A stretch of 64,000 nucleotides of DNA from Pararhizobium_B sp963760965. GTDB taxonomy: Bacteria > Pseudomonadota > Alphaproteobacteria > Rhizobiales > Rhizobiaceae. The translations under genes were made by a program, and so were the position numbers. Below, piece by piece: positions 34,704 through 43,629 of the stretch (its first letter is position 1; each line of letters opens with the position of its first letter). Location: NCBI GenBank assembly GCA_963760965.1, contig CAVXEW010000007.1, positions 496,001-560,000 of the forward strand. The letters run 5' to 3'. The notes below the pieces were generated by a model. It saw only the letters and a program-made list of their open reading frames with translations. It ran no database searches and was not told where the DNA came from.

Positions 34704-35723
34704 TCAATCCCGAATGAAGACGTAGTCCGTCTGCTGGCGAAGTATTTCGCCCGGCATCAGGACCGCGCTCGGAAAATCCGCATGGTTCGGAGCGTCCGGC
34801 CATGCCTGCGTCTCAAGGCAGATGCCGGCGAAGGGCTGGTGCAGCCGGCCGTCGAGGCCCGGCACCGTCGGCTTGAGCTTGAAGCCGCAGTAGAATTGCA
34901 GGCCGGGCTCCGTGGTTCGCACTTCCATCCCGATGCCGGAGAACGGGCTGCGCAGGAGAGCCACGCCGCGTTTGCCGGTTCGCTCGCGCGACAGGCAGAA
35001 ATTGTGGTCGTAGAGCACCTGCTTGCCGTTCTCCTCCCACCGGACGGGCCGCAATTCGCCGAAGTCGAACGGCGTGCCTTCGACCGGCGCTATCTCTCCC
35101 GTGGGGATCTGGTCCGCGCGCGTCGGAAGATAGGAGTCCGCGGCGATCGTCAGGTCGTGATCGAGGATCGAAGGTCCGCCATCGAGATTGAAATAGCTGT
35201 GATGCGCGAGATTGCAGATCGTCGGCCTGTCGGTTTCCGCCTCGTAGTCGACCGAGAGGACGCCCCCTTCGCTCAGGGCATAGGTGCAGGACATCGTGCA
35301 CGTGCCGGGATAACCCGCCGTACCGTCCGGGTCGACGAGCACGAGCCGGACGCTGTCCGAAGACAGGGCGTCGATCCGCCAGAGGCTTTTACCGGCTCCG
35401 ACGTGGCCGCCGTGAAGATGGTTTTCGCCCTCGTTGCGCTCGAGCTGGCAGGTCTTCCCGTCGAGCGTGAAGCGGCCTCCGTCGATGCGGTTGGCAAAAC
35501 GCCCGGGCGTTTGCCCGAAATAAGGCGAGTGGCGCGGATAGCTGTCGAAATCCGGGAAGCCCAGGGTCAGCGGCGGCGCGTGCCCCTCGAGACGCAGCTG
35601 CTGCAGCGTCGCGCCCCAGGTCATGATCCACGCCTTCAGCCCTCCTCCCTCGATCGCGACACGATGAACGTCCTCTCCGGCCGCGGTACGGCCGAAGAGC
35701 TCGGCTTCCGGCGCGGCACTCAA
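34704..35723 (-). CDS. galM: Aldose 1-epimerase (galactose mutarotase)
   Basis: The 339-residue enzyme interconverts alpha and beta anomers of aldoses. It has the family motifs QTPGRFANRI, ENHLHGG, NLAHHSYFNLDG with the catalytic His, and a GICLETQAWPDAPNH region with the catalytic Glu. The start is a TTG whose bases overlap the aldehyde dehydrogenase stop (TTGA), indicating coupling; no ATG exists at a suitable place. It is the last gene of a sugar-catabolic set on this strand. Confidence 0.9.
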   Translation of the reverse strand: MSAAPEAELFGRTAAGEDVHRVAIEGGGLKAWIMTWGATLQQLRLEGHAPPLTLGFPDFDSYPRHSPYFGQTPGRFANRIDGGRFTLDGKTCQLERNEGENHLHGGHVGAGKSLWRIDALSSDSVRLVLVDPDGTAGYPGTCTMSCTYALSEGGVLSVDYEAETDRPTICNLAHHSYFNLDGGPSILDHDLTIAADSYLPTRADQIPTGEIAPVEGTPFDFGELRPVRWEENGKQVLYDHNFCLSRERTGKRGVALLRSPFSGIGMEVRTTEPGLQFYCGFKLKPTVPGLDGRLHQPFAGICLETQAWPDAPNHADFPSAVLMPGEILRQQTDYVFIRD

Positions 35724-37177
35724 AGCCCGAGGCCTCCGACGCAGACATATTTCGTCTCGAGATACTCGTCGATGCCGTGGTGTCCGCCCTCGCGCCCGAG
35801 GCCGGACTGCTTGTAGCCGCCGAACGGCGCCTCGACGGCGGTGATGACGCCTTCGTTCACGCCGACGAGGCCGTAGTCGAGACCCTCCATCACCCGGTAG
35901 GCCCGCCCGAGATCCTGCGTATAGAAATAGCAGGCGAGGCCGTAGATGGTGTCGTTGGCGGCCGCCACCATCTCTTCCTCCGTGTCGTAGCGGTAGACCG
36001 GGGCGACGGGCCCGAATATCTCCTCCTGCGTGAAACGCATGTCCTTCGTCGCACCCGAAATGACCGTCGGCTCGTAGAAGGTACCGCCAAGCGCGTGCCG
36101 CCTGCCGCCGGTGACGATCTTGCCGCCCTTGGACTTCGCGTCGTCGACGAGTTCCTCGACCTTGCCGAGCTGGTCCGTATCGATCAGGGGCCCCTGGATC
36201 GTCCCCTCGTCCATTCCGTCGCCGACCTTCATCTCCGCGGCCTTTTCGGCAAGCCTCGCGACGAAGGCGTCGTAGACTCCCGACTGCACGATGAACCGGT
36301 TGGTGCACACGCATGTCTGGCCGGTATTCCGGAACTTGGCCGCGATCGCGCCGTCAACCGCGCGCTCCACGTCGGCATCGTCGAAGACCAGGAAGGGCGC
36401 GTTGCCGCCGAGTTCCATCGAGGTCTTCTTGACTGTGCCGGCGCATTGCTCCAGCAGGATGCGCCCGACTTCCGTCGAGCCGGTGAAGGTTATCTTCCGG
36501 ACCTTGTCGTTGGTGCACAGTTCCTTGCCGATTGCCGAGGAGGATCCGGTCAGGACGTTGACCACGCCCTTCGGAATACCCGCCTCCTCCGCCAGTACGC
36601 CCCAGGCGATGCCGGAATAGGGCGTGGCGGTCGCCGGCTTCACGACGCTCGTGCAGCCCGTCGCCAGCGCCGGGCCGATCTTGCGGGCAAGCATCGAGGA
36701 GGGAAAGTTCCACGGCGTGATCGCGCCGATGACGCCGACGGGCTGCCTGATCGCCATCATCCTCCGGTCGGCCCAGGGCGAGGGAATCGTGTCGCCGTAG
36801 ACCCGGCGTCCTTCTTCGGCGAACCACAGTACGTAGGACGCCGACATGCCGACCTCGCCCTTCGCCTCGGCGAGCGGCTTGCCCTGTTCGAGCGTCAGGA
36901 GCTCCGCCAGCGCATCGCGATTGTCCATGATGGCGTCGTGCAGCTTGCGCATCAGCCCGGCGCGGTAGGCAGCCGTCGTCCTGCTCCACTCGGGGAAGGC
37001 GGCATGCGCGGCCTCGATGGCGCGGCGCGTTTCCGCCGCGCCGGACTTCGGCACCGCGCCGAGGCGCTGGCCGTTGGCCGGATTGACGACGTCGATCGTC
37101 TCGCCGGTGTCCGCCTGGACCCATTCGCCGTTGATCAGGTTGGCTTCCTTCAAGTAGTGGCTGACGCGCGAAAGCAT
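35720..37177 (-). CDS. gabD: NAD(P)-dependent aldehyde dehydrogenase, succinate-semialdehyde/2-oxoglutarate-semialdehyde type
   Basis: The 485-residue enzyme is close to GabD: PWNFPSSMLARKIGPAL, FTGSTEVGRIL, MELGGNAPFLVFDDADV with the catalytic Glu, FRNTGQTCVCTNR with the catalytic Cys, and QEEIFGPVAPVYRY. GabD-like enzymes also serve as 2-oxoglutarate-semialdehyde dehydrogenases in oxidative pentose pathways. The xylose-type ABC genes upstream and galM downstream make that role plausible here. AAGGAG lies 8 nt before the ATG. Confidence 0.85.
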   Translation of the reverse strand: MLSRVSHYLKEANLINGEWVQADTGETIDVVNPANGQRLGAVPKSGAAETRRAIEAAHAAFPEWSRTTAAYRAGLMRKLHDAIMDNRDALAELLTLEQGKPLAEAKGEVGMSASYVLWFAEEGRRVYGDTIPSPWADRRMMAIRQPVGVIGAITPWNFPSSMLARKIGPALATGCTSVVKPATATPYSGIAWGVLAEEAGIPKGVVNVLTGSSSAIGKELCTNDKVRKITFTGSTEVGRILLEQCAGTVKKTSMELGGNAPFLVFDDADVERAVDGAIAAKFRNTGQTCVCTNRFIVQSGVYDAFVARLAEKAAEMKVGDGMDEGTIQGPLIDTDQLGKVEELVDDAKSKGGKIVTGGRRHALGGTFYEPTVISGATKDMRFTQEEIFGPVAPVYRYDTEEEMVAAANDTIYGLACYFYTQDLGRAYRVMEGLDYGLVGVNEGVITAVEAPFGGYKQSGLGREGGHHGIDEYLETKYVCVGGLGL

Positions 37178-37415
37178 GGAATTTGCTCCTTTGTCGCTGC
37201 TGGCGACCCGTTGCGGGTCGCGAAAGGGATGGGGCAAACTGCGCCATTTGCGACGCCTCGACAAGCCCGCCGGCGGTCGTCGCGCCGGGCCTTCCCGAGC
37301 CCCGGCGCCATCGGCAGCCGCAATGGGGAAATGGAGCTTGCGGTTCCCGGAGGCCCACCCGGAGCCGCCCGGAAATCCGCGCGCCGCTCCTCCCGCCGGC
37401 GGCCGTCGTGGCCCC

Positions 37416-39503
37416 TCAGCGGGCCGTGTCGCCCCTGCGGCGGACGACGACGTCCACGGTGATCGACGCGATCAGAACCACGGCGGTCGCCATGAACTGC
37501 ACCGCCGCGCTCAGGCCGAGGAGGGCCATTCCGTTGACGATTGCCGCAATGACGATGCCGCCGAGGACGGCGTGCAGCGGGTGGCCGCGGCCGCCGAACA
37601 GGCTGGTGCCGCCGATCACTGCCGTAGCCACCACGTAGAGCACGATGGTGCCCCCGTCGAAGCTCGTCGACATCGACTGGAGCCGGGAAGCGTAGATGAT
37701 GCCGCCAACGCCCGCCGTCATCGCCGCCAGCGTGAAGCCGGCGGTACGGATGTTCGCCAGGCTGATGCCGGCGCGCCGCGCCGCCTCGGCGTTGCCGCCG
37801 ATCGCATAGATGTAGCGGCCGAATCGCGTCCGCCCCAGCACCGTCGTCCACAGCAGCAATACTGCGAAGACGATCGGTATGACCCACGGCATGCCGCTGA
37901 ACGGGAACGCCGGCGAACCGCGCTGGATGTTGCAGATGACGACGATGACGACGCCGGCGACGGCTGCCGCGGCGACCTTCAGGTAGACGAGCCCGTCGGG
38001 CGGAATTGTGAGCCCGCTCCTCTTGCGCTGCTGCTGGCGCATGATGGCCCCGATCGCATAGATGACCACGACGGCAGCGATCAGGATCCAGCCGACGAGG
38101 GGGCTGAGCGTACCGTTGGCGAGATTGTTGATCGTGTCGTTCGGGATCGGGATGGTACCGCCCGTTCCAAGCATCTCGATCATGACGCCCTCGAAGCCGA
38201 GGAGGCCCGCGAGCGTCACGACGAAGGACGGCAGCCGCACGCGCGTGATCAGCGTACCCTGGACGATGCCGATGACGCCGGTCACCGCGAGCGCGGCGAG
38301 GATCGCCGCCCACCACGGCCAGTCGACGCCGGGCTGCACGAGCTCGGTGACGATCACGCCCCCGATGCCCGCAACGAAGCCGAGCGACAGGTCGATTTCA
38401 CCGAGAATGAGGACGAACACCTCCCCCATTCCGATCAGCATGTAGACGGAACCCTGGACCAGCAGGTTCACGAGGTTGCCGGCCGAGAGGAACTTTGAAT
38501 TCTGCGTCTGGAATATGATGCCGATCAGGATCACCCCGAGCACCACGGGCAGGACACCGCTTTGCCCCGCGATGATCTTCGACCAGGTGCTGCGCACGTA
38601 CTCCCCGAAGCTCTGAGCCCCGGAATGGGTCGAGATGTAGGTCTCGATCCGCTTCCCCTTGTGCTCGCCGCCCTCTTCCTCGTCGGCGGCATCGGTTTCG
38701 GCGAACTTCGTGACCGCCTCTTCGGCGATCGGCGCGGGCTTGTCCCGGCCGGTCCGCCCGCTCGTCATCAGGTCGACGATCATGGAGGAATCGAAGTCCG
38801 AGACGGGCCCGGAACCGACCATCTGGCCGAGCCGCAGGACGGCGATCCTGTCCGCGACGGCGAAGACGTCGTTGAGGTTGTGGGAAATCATGATCACGGC
38901 GAGACCCTGGTCGGCGAGCCGCCGCACCAGCGCCAGCACCTGCCGCGTCTGCGCGACGCCGAGGGCTGCTGTCGGCTCGTCGAGGATGACGAGCTTCGAA
39001 TTCCACATGACCGCCTTTGCGACGGCGATCGACTGGCGCTGGCCGCCCGAAAGCGAGACCACCTGCATGCGCACCGACCGGATCGTGCGCACGTGAAGGT
39101 CGGCGAGCGTGTCGGCCGCCGCCCTTTCCATGCTGTCCTCGTCGAGCATGCTGTTCTTCACCTGCTCGCGGCCGAGGAACATGTTCTCCACGACGTCGAG
39201 ATTGTCGCAGAGGGCGAGGTCCTGGTAGACGACCTCGATGCCGAGCGCGGCCGAATCCCGCGGATTGCGGATGTGAACCTGCTTGCCTTCCCAGTAGATT
39301 TCGCCGGCATCCGCCTCGTGGATGCCGGCGATGGTCTTTGTGAGCACGGACTTGCCTGCCCCGTTGTCGCCCACGAGGGCGGTCACCTGACCGGTCGGGA
39401 CGTCGAAATCGACACCGGCCAGCGCCTGCACGGCTCCGAAGTGCTTTTCGATGTTTCTCAGCCGAAGGAGCGGCTCGGCATTGGCGGTGTCGTTCTGGGT
39501 CAT
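37416..39503 (-). CDS. Fused ATPase-permease of a CUT2 sugar ABC transporter
   Basis: One 695-residue frame joins an ABC ATPase to a RbsC/XylH-type permease. The ATPase (about 1-265) has GDNGAGKS (45-52), a LSGGQRQSIAVAK signature, LVILDEPTAAL and MISHNL. An acidic linker (about 270-300) leads to a permease of about ten helices with GEVFVLILGEIDLSLG and GGTSLFGGRGHP, both CUT2 landmarks. CUT2 systems normally use separate proteins and a tandem ATPase; here there is a single ATPase domain, so the transporter would be a homodimer. The binding protein gene precedes it by 28 nt. Confidence 0.92.
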   Translation of the reverse strand: MTQNDTANAEPLLRLRNIEKHFGAVQALAGVDFDVPTGQVTALVGDNGAGKSVLTKTIAGIHEADAGEIYWEGKQVHIRNPRDSAALGIEVVYQDLALCDNLDVVENMFLGREQVKNSMLDEDSMERAAADTLADLHVRTIRSVRMQVVSLSGGQRQSIAVAKAVMWNSKLVILDEPTAALGVAQTRQVLALVRRLADQGLAVIMISHNLNDVFAVADRIAVLRLGQMVGSGPVSDFDSSMIVDLMTSGRTGRDKPAPIAEEAVTKFAETDAADEEEGGEHKGKRIETYISTHSGAQSFGEYVRSTWSKIIAGQSGVLPVVLGVILIGIIFQTQNSKFLSAGNLVNLLVQGSVYMLIGMGEVFVLILGEIDLSLGFVAGIGGVIVTELVQPGVDWPWWAAILAALAVTGVIGIVQGTLITRVRLPSFVVTLAGLLGFEGVMIEMLGTGGTIPIPNDTINNLANGTLSPLVGWILIAAVVVIYAIGAIMRQQQRKRSGLTIPPDGLVYLKVAAAAVAGVVIVVICNIQRGSPAFPFSGMPWVIPIVFAVLLLWTTVLGRTRFGRYIYAIGGNAEAARRAGISLANIRTAGFTLAAMTAGVGGIIYASRLQSMSTSFDGGTIVLYVVATAVIGGTSLFGGRGHPLHAVLGGIVIAAIVNGMALLGLSAAVQFMATAVVLIASITVDVVVRRRGDTAR

Positions 39504-39531
39504 TGGTCCGTCAGTGCTCTTGCTTCAAGGA

Positions 39532-40713
39532 TTACTGCGAGATGCCGTTGGCCTTGCATTCCTTGGCATGCTTGCCGGCGCAAAGCTTGGAGGAATCGAC
39601 GAAATTGTCCTTGACGACCGTATCCGCCATGTTCTTCGGCGTCACCCAGACCGGGGTCAGGAGCACGGAAGCGACTTCCTTGCCCTGCTTGCCGTCCTTC
39701 GTCTGGCCGCTGACGAGCGCCTTCGGCGGCGTCTTGCCGGCGCGCAGGTAGATCGCAAGGGCCGCGGCCGCCTGGGCCTCGAGGTAGATCGGCTTGTAGA
39801 CCGTGCCGCACTGGTAGCCGTCGAGCACGTTCTGCAGGCCCGTCAGCGTCGCGTCCTGGCCGGTGGTCGGGAACTTGTGCGGCGGAACGTGCAGCGTCTT
39901 GAGGTAGGAGATCACGGCGTTGGCGTTGTCGTCGTTCGGGGTGACGACGGCATTGATGTTGTTGTGGGCCGTGTACTGCTCCTCGAAGGTCGTCCGTGCC
40001 TTCGCCGGGTCCCAGGTGCCGGCCGGTTCGCCGACCTTCTTCCATCCCTTGGAGAAATGCGGCTTGAGCACGCCGTCGTAGCCCTGTGCGAAGAGCGTGG
40101 CATTGTTGTCGGTCGGAGCGCCGCGCATGACGAGGATCTGCGGCTTCTTCACGCCCCAGTCGGCGATGCACTTGACCATGCCCTGGCCGATCTTCTTGCC
40201 GACCTCCACGTTGTCGAAGCTGACATAGTACTTTCGCTGGCCGCCGAGCGTCAGCCGGTCGTAGTCGATCGTCGGGACGCCATGGCTCTTCGCGTAGGAT
40301 TCGACCGATGCGCCCACGCCCGAGGAAATCGGGTCGATGAGCAGGACGGAGGCACCCTGCGAGATGTCGGACTGAGCCTGGGTAAGCTGCGTCGACTCGC
40401 TGCCTTGCGCGTTCGTGATGATGAAGTCGTCGGACGACAGGCCGGCCTTGGCGAAGGCCTTCTTCAGATAAGGCGCGTCGAACGAGGTGTAGCGTGCCGA
40501 AGTCGTCGTCTCCGGAAGGAGAATGCCGATCTTGCCCTTGCCGGCCTTGGCGACGTCCTTGAGCTTGGCCATGGCGGAAAAGTCGGCCGTGAACGATTTC
40601 GCGGTCAGTCCGTCGGCTGCCGCCGCGCCGCTCGTCGAAAGGCATAGCGCGACGCCGAGTGCTGCCAGCACGCCTGCACCCTTCGCGAGTTTGGATGAGC
40701 CAGTCTGTTTCAT
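39532..40713 (-). CDS. xylF: Sugar ABC transporter substrate-binding protein, XylF-like
   Basis: The 393-residue periplasmic protein has a signal peptide (VLAALGVALCLSTSGAAAA) and a type I periplasmic-binding fold: IGILLPETTTSARYTSFD, IDYDRLTLGG, YYVSFDNVEVG and NAVVTPNDDNA. These match the D-xylose-binding XylF group rather than the ribose or galactose ones. GTGGAGG lies 5 nt before the ATG. A hairpin and a possible sigma-70 promoter lie upstream. Xylose is the best guess; no xylose isomerase or kinase gene is in the window. Confidence 0.88.
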   Translation of the reverse strand: MKQTGSSKLAKGAGVLAALGVALCLSTSGAAAADGLTAKSFTADFSAMAKLKDVAKAGKGKIGILLPETTTSARYTSFDAPYLKKAFAKAGLSSDDFIITNAQGSESTQLTQAQSDISQGASVLLIDPISSGVGASVESYAKSHGVPTIDYDRLTLGGQRKYYVSFDNVEVGKKIGQGMVKCIADWGVKKPQILVMRGAPTDNNATLFAQGYDGVLKPHFSKGWKKVGEPAGTWDPAKARTTFEEQYTAHNNINAVVTPNDDNANAVISYLKTLHVPPHKFPTTGQDATLTGLQNVLDGYQCGTVYKPIYLEAQAAAALAIYLRAGKTPPKALVSGQTKDGKQGKEVASVLLTPVWVTPKNMADTVVKDNFVDSSKLCAGKHAKECKANGISQ

Positions 40714-40780
40714 GAAAGCCTCCACTGTGGTTTTTCTCCCGTGACAGCCCGACGCGCAGGAGTAGGAATAGGGGAATATC

Positions 40781-40805
40781 AGGCACGGCCCCCAGGGCCG
40801 TGCCT
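40781..40805. promoter_or_regulatory. Perfect inverted repeat in the xylF leader
   Basis: AGGCACGGCCC (40781-40791) and GGGCCGTGCCT (40795-40805) form an 11-bp perfect stem around three bases. It lies about 70 nt upstream of the xylF ATG, just downstream of the proposed promoter. It could be an operator or an RNA hairpin; as a terminator it would lack a T tract. Confidence 0.6.
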
Positions 40806-40833
40806 TGCGAGGGGCGCAACCGGACTGGGAGGC

Positions 40834-40861
40834 AAGCTAATTCGCTCCTTCTCGCCGTCAA
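40834..40861 (-). promoter_or_regulatory. Possible sigma-70 promoter of the sugar operon
   Basis: On the minus strand TTGACG (40861-40856) is followed by 16 nt and TAGCTT (40839-40834). The spacing and strand fit xylF; the -10 is only moderate. Confidence 0.45.
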
Positions 40862-40899
40862 GTGCGAATATGTCGCAGCCTAAATCGATTTGAACGCGA

Positions 40900-42084
40900 T
40901 TAACGCGACAATTCGCGCGTTGCCCTCTCGATGCCGGCGAGTGTCAGCGGATACATCCTTTCGTTGAAAATCCGCCGGATCAGTTCGATGGACGCGGTAT
41001 GGCGCCAGTGCCGTTCGGCCGTCGGGTTCAGCCATGCCGACCGCGGGAAGGATTCCATCAGCCGGGCGAGCCACAACTGTCCCGGCTCGGCGTTCCAGTG
41101 CTCCACCGAGCCGCCGGCGTAGACGAGTTCATATGGGCTCATCGACGCATCGCCCACCACGACGACGCGATAGTCCGGACCGTAGGTATGAAGCAGGTCC
41201 AGGGTCGAGAGCGTCTCGTCGCCCCGGCGCCGGTTGTCCCGCCAGACGCGCTCGTAGATACAGTTGTGGAAATAGAAATACTCCATGTGCCGGAATTCGG
41301 CACGTGCTGCGGAAAACAGCTCCTCGACGACCCGGACATGGTCGTCCATCGACCCTCCCACGTCGAAGAACATCAGCAGTTTCATTGCATTGCGACGCTC
41401 CGGACGCATCCGGACGTCGAGATACCCGTGCTCGGCCGTCGAGCGGATCGTGCCCGGCAGGTCGAACTCTTCGCCTGCGCCCTCGCGGACCCATCGCCGC
41501 AGCCGCTTCAGGGCCACCTTGATGTTGCGCGTACCGAGCTCCACGGTGTCGTCGAGGTTCCTGAACTCGCGCCGGTCCCAGACCTTGACAGCGCGCCTGT
41601 GCCGCGATTCGTGCTGGCCGATCCTCACCCCTTCCGGATTGTAGCCATAAGCTCCGAAGGGAGACGTGCCGGCGGTGCCGATCCATTTCGAGCCGCCCTG
41701 GTGACGCTTCTCCTGCTCGGCGAGACGCTGGCGGAGTGCCTCCATCAGCCTGTCGAAGCCGCCGAGCGACTCGACCAGCTTCTTCTCGTCCTCGCTCAGA
41801 TGCTTCTCCGCCAGTCGCCGCAGCCATTCCTCCGGAAGGTTGCGCGCGTCGATCCCGCCTTCGCCGGAAACGGCCTCGACGCCCCGGAAAACATGGGCGA
41901 AAACCCGGTCGAACCGATCGATGTGACGCTCGTCCTTCACCAGCGACGAGCGCGCCAGATAGTAGAAGGCCTCCACGTCATGTTCGGCGAGGCCGCAGTC
42001 CAGGCCTTCGAGCAGCGTCAGGTACTCCCTGAGCGTGACTGGAACGCCAGCCGCCTTGAGCTCCAGAAAGAACGGGACGAACAT
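40900..42084 (-). CDS. CoxE-like VWA domain protein
   Basis: The 394-residue protein starts MFVPFFLELKAAGVPVTLREYLTLLEGL and ends with a von Willebrand A domain whose MIDAS reads FFDVGGSMDDHV (about residue 240). This is the CoxE/YehP group, partner of MoxR AAA+ ATPases in metal-centre or complex maturation. The matching moxR gene is just upstream, separated by a GNAT gene. No known client operon lies on this strand; the molybdenum hydroxylase is 7 kb away. Confidence 0.9.
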   Translation of the reverse strand: MFVPFFLELKAAGVPVTLREYLTLLEGLDCGLAEHDVEAFYYLARSSLVKDERHIDRFDRVFAHVFRGVEAVSGEGGIDARNLPEEWLRRLAEKHLSEDEKKLVESLGGFDRLMEALRQRLAEQEKRHQGGSKWIGTAGTSPFGAYGYNPEGVRIGQHESRHRRAVKVWDRREFRNLDDTVELGTRNIKVALKRLRRWVREGAGEEFDLPGTIRSTAEHGYLDVRMRPERRNAMKLLMFFDVGGSMDDHVRVVEELFSAARAEFRHMEYFYFHNCIYERVWRDNRRRGDETLSTLDLLHTYGPDYRVVVVGDASMSPYELVYAGGSVEHWNAEPGQLWLARLMESFPRSAWLNPTAERHWRHTASIELIRRIFNERMYPLTLAGIERATRELSR

Positions 42085-42099
42085 GGCGCCGCCAGCCCC

Positions 42100-42552
42100 T
42101 CACGCCGGCCGCTGGTACTTGACGAACGGCGTAAGGCGGCCGATCCGGTCATAGAGCCTGCGGGCGGTGTGGTTGAAGTCCTGCGTCATCCAGTAGACGG
42201 CGGGGCATCCAGCGGCGTCCGCCGCGCCATAGACCGCCTCCACCAGAGCCCGCCCGATTCCCGTGCCCCGCACTTCCGGATCGGCATAGAGGTCCTGCAG
42301 ATAGCAGACGTTCTCGATCTTCCAGCAATGCCGGTGGAAGATGTAGTGCACGAGGCCTGCCGGCCGGCCGTCCACTGTCGCGATCAGGCCGTTCGGCTCG
42401 TATGGGCCGTCATCCAGCAGCCTGCGGAAAGTCGAGCGGTAGACCTCATCCGGCACGGAAGTCTCGTAGAAGGCGAGGTAGCCGGTCCATAGCCGGCGCC
42501 ATTCCGCCTCGTCGGTTTGGGCGACCGGGCGAACGAGGACGTCAGCGGCCAT
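42100..42552 (-). CDS. GNAT family N-acetyltransferase
   Basis: The 150-residue protein has LQDLYADPEVRGTGIGRALVEAVY, the acetyl-CoA-binding RGxGIG motif, and a late WMTQDFNHTARRLYDRIG, which resembles polyamine/diamine-type acetyltransferases. Substrate unknown. The ATG overlaps the moxR end by 11 nt and the stop is 15 nt before coxE, so the three are probably co-expressed. Confidence 0.88.
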   Translation of the reverse strand: MAADVLVRPVAQTDEAEWRRLWTGYLAFYETSVPDEVYRSTFRRLLDDGPYEPNGLIATVDGRPAGLVHYIFHRHCWKIENVCYLQDLYADPEVRGTGIGRALVEAVYGAADAAGCPAVYWMTQDFNHTARRLYDRIGRLTPFVKYQRPA

Positions 42553-43393
42553 CACGTCCCTCCCGTCGTGCCAGGAATGCCAGCCTCTCGAAAAGATGCA
42601 CGTCCTGCTCGTTCTTCAGGAGCGCGCCGTGAAGACGCGGCAGCGCGTTCCGCGCATCGCCCCTCAGGTCCGAGGGATCGATGTCCTCGGCAACGAGCAG
42701 CCTGATCCAGTCGAGGGCCTCCGACGTCGAGGGCTTTTTCTTGAGACCGGCGACCTCGCGGATTTCGTAGAATTGCGTCAGTGCCGCGCGCACGAGCTTC
42801 GGCTTGATCCCCGGATAGTGCACCTCGACGATCTCGGCGAGCGTTTCGGCGTCGGGAAAGCGGATGTAGTGAAAGAAGCAGCGGCGCAGGAAGGCGTCCG
42901 GAAGCTCCTTCTCGTTGTTCGAGGTGATGATCACGATCGGCCGCTGCCTGGCGCGCACCAGCTCGCCGGTCTCGTAGACATGGAACTCCATGCGGTCGAG
43001 TTCCTGCAGCAGGTCGTTGGGGAACTCTATGTCCGCCTTGTCGATCTCGTCGATCAGGAGAACGCTCCTTCGCTCGGCGGCGAACGCCTCCCAGAGCTTG
43101 CCCCGCCTGATATAGTTCGAGACGTCGTTGACGCGCTCGTCGCCGAGCTGGCTGTCCCGCAGGCGGGAGACCGCGTCGTACTCGTAGAGACCCTGCTGGG
43201 CCTTCGTCGTCGACTTGATCATCCACTCGATCAGGTCGAGGCCGAGCGCGGCGGCGATCTGGCGGGCGAGTTCCGTCTTGCCGGTGCCGGGCTCGCCCTT
43301 GACGAGCAACGGCCGCTCCAGCGCGATCGCCGCATTGACGGCCGTCGTCAGGTCCTTCTCGGCGACATAATCGCGCGTACCTTCAAAGCGCAT
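42542..43393 (-). CDS. MoxR family AAA+ ATPase
   Basis: The 283-residue protein has Walker A GEPGTGKT (about 35-42), Walker B LLIDEIDKAD, sensor IITSNNEKELPDAFLRRC and the MoxR end RLLVAEDIDP. MoxR ATPases act as chaperones for assembly of cofactor enzymes with a VWA partner. It heads the moxR-GNAT-coxE operon and diverges from the trehalose gene. The ATG at MRFEGTRDYV is the family start; the open frame upstream is not conserved. Confidence 0.94.
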   Translation of the reverse strand: MRFEGTRDYVAEKDLTTAVNAAIALERPLLVKGEPGTGKTELARQIAAALGLDLIEWMIKSTTKAQQGLYEYDAVSRLRDSQLGDERVNDVSNYIRRGKLWEAFAAERRSVLLIDEIDKADIEFPNDLLQELDRMEFHVYETGELVRARQRPIVIITSNNEKELPDAFLRRCFFHYIRFPDAETLAEIVEVHYPGIKPKLVRAALTQFYEIREVAGLKKKPSTSEALDWIRLLVAEDIDPSDLRGDARNALPRLHGALLKNEQDVHLFERLAFLARREGRDGR

Positions 43394-43629
43394 GACCAGG
43401 CTCCCGTAGCGTCGTTGCGGACCGTAAGGCCTTGCCGCCCGCCAGACAAGAACCGGCCTGGACATCTCATCGCGCCGGCCTCGCCGAAGGTGCTCCCAAC
43501 GGGCGGAGCTCGGCAGCGGCCGCATCTCCCGCGAGGCAACGGGCCCGCCCCCGCCTGCCCTGGCCTTCCCGCTGCCGGGAACGAAAGCCGGTTTCGCTGC
43601 GCGCAAAAGGCGGCTAGTGTGCTCGCGTC

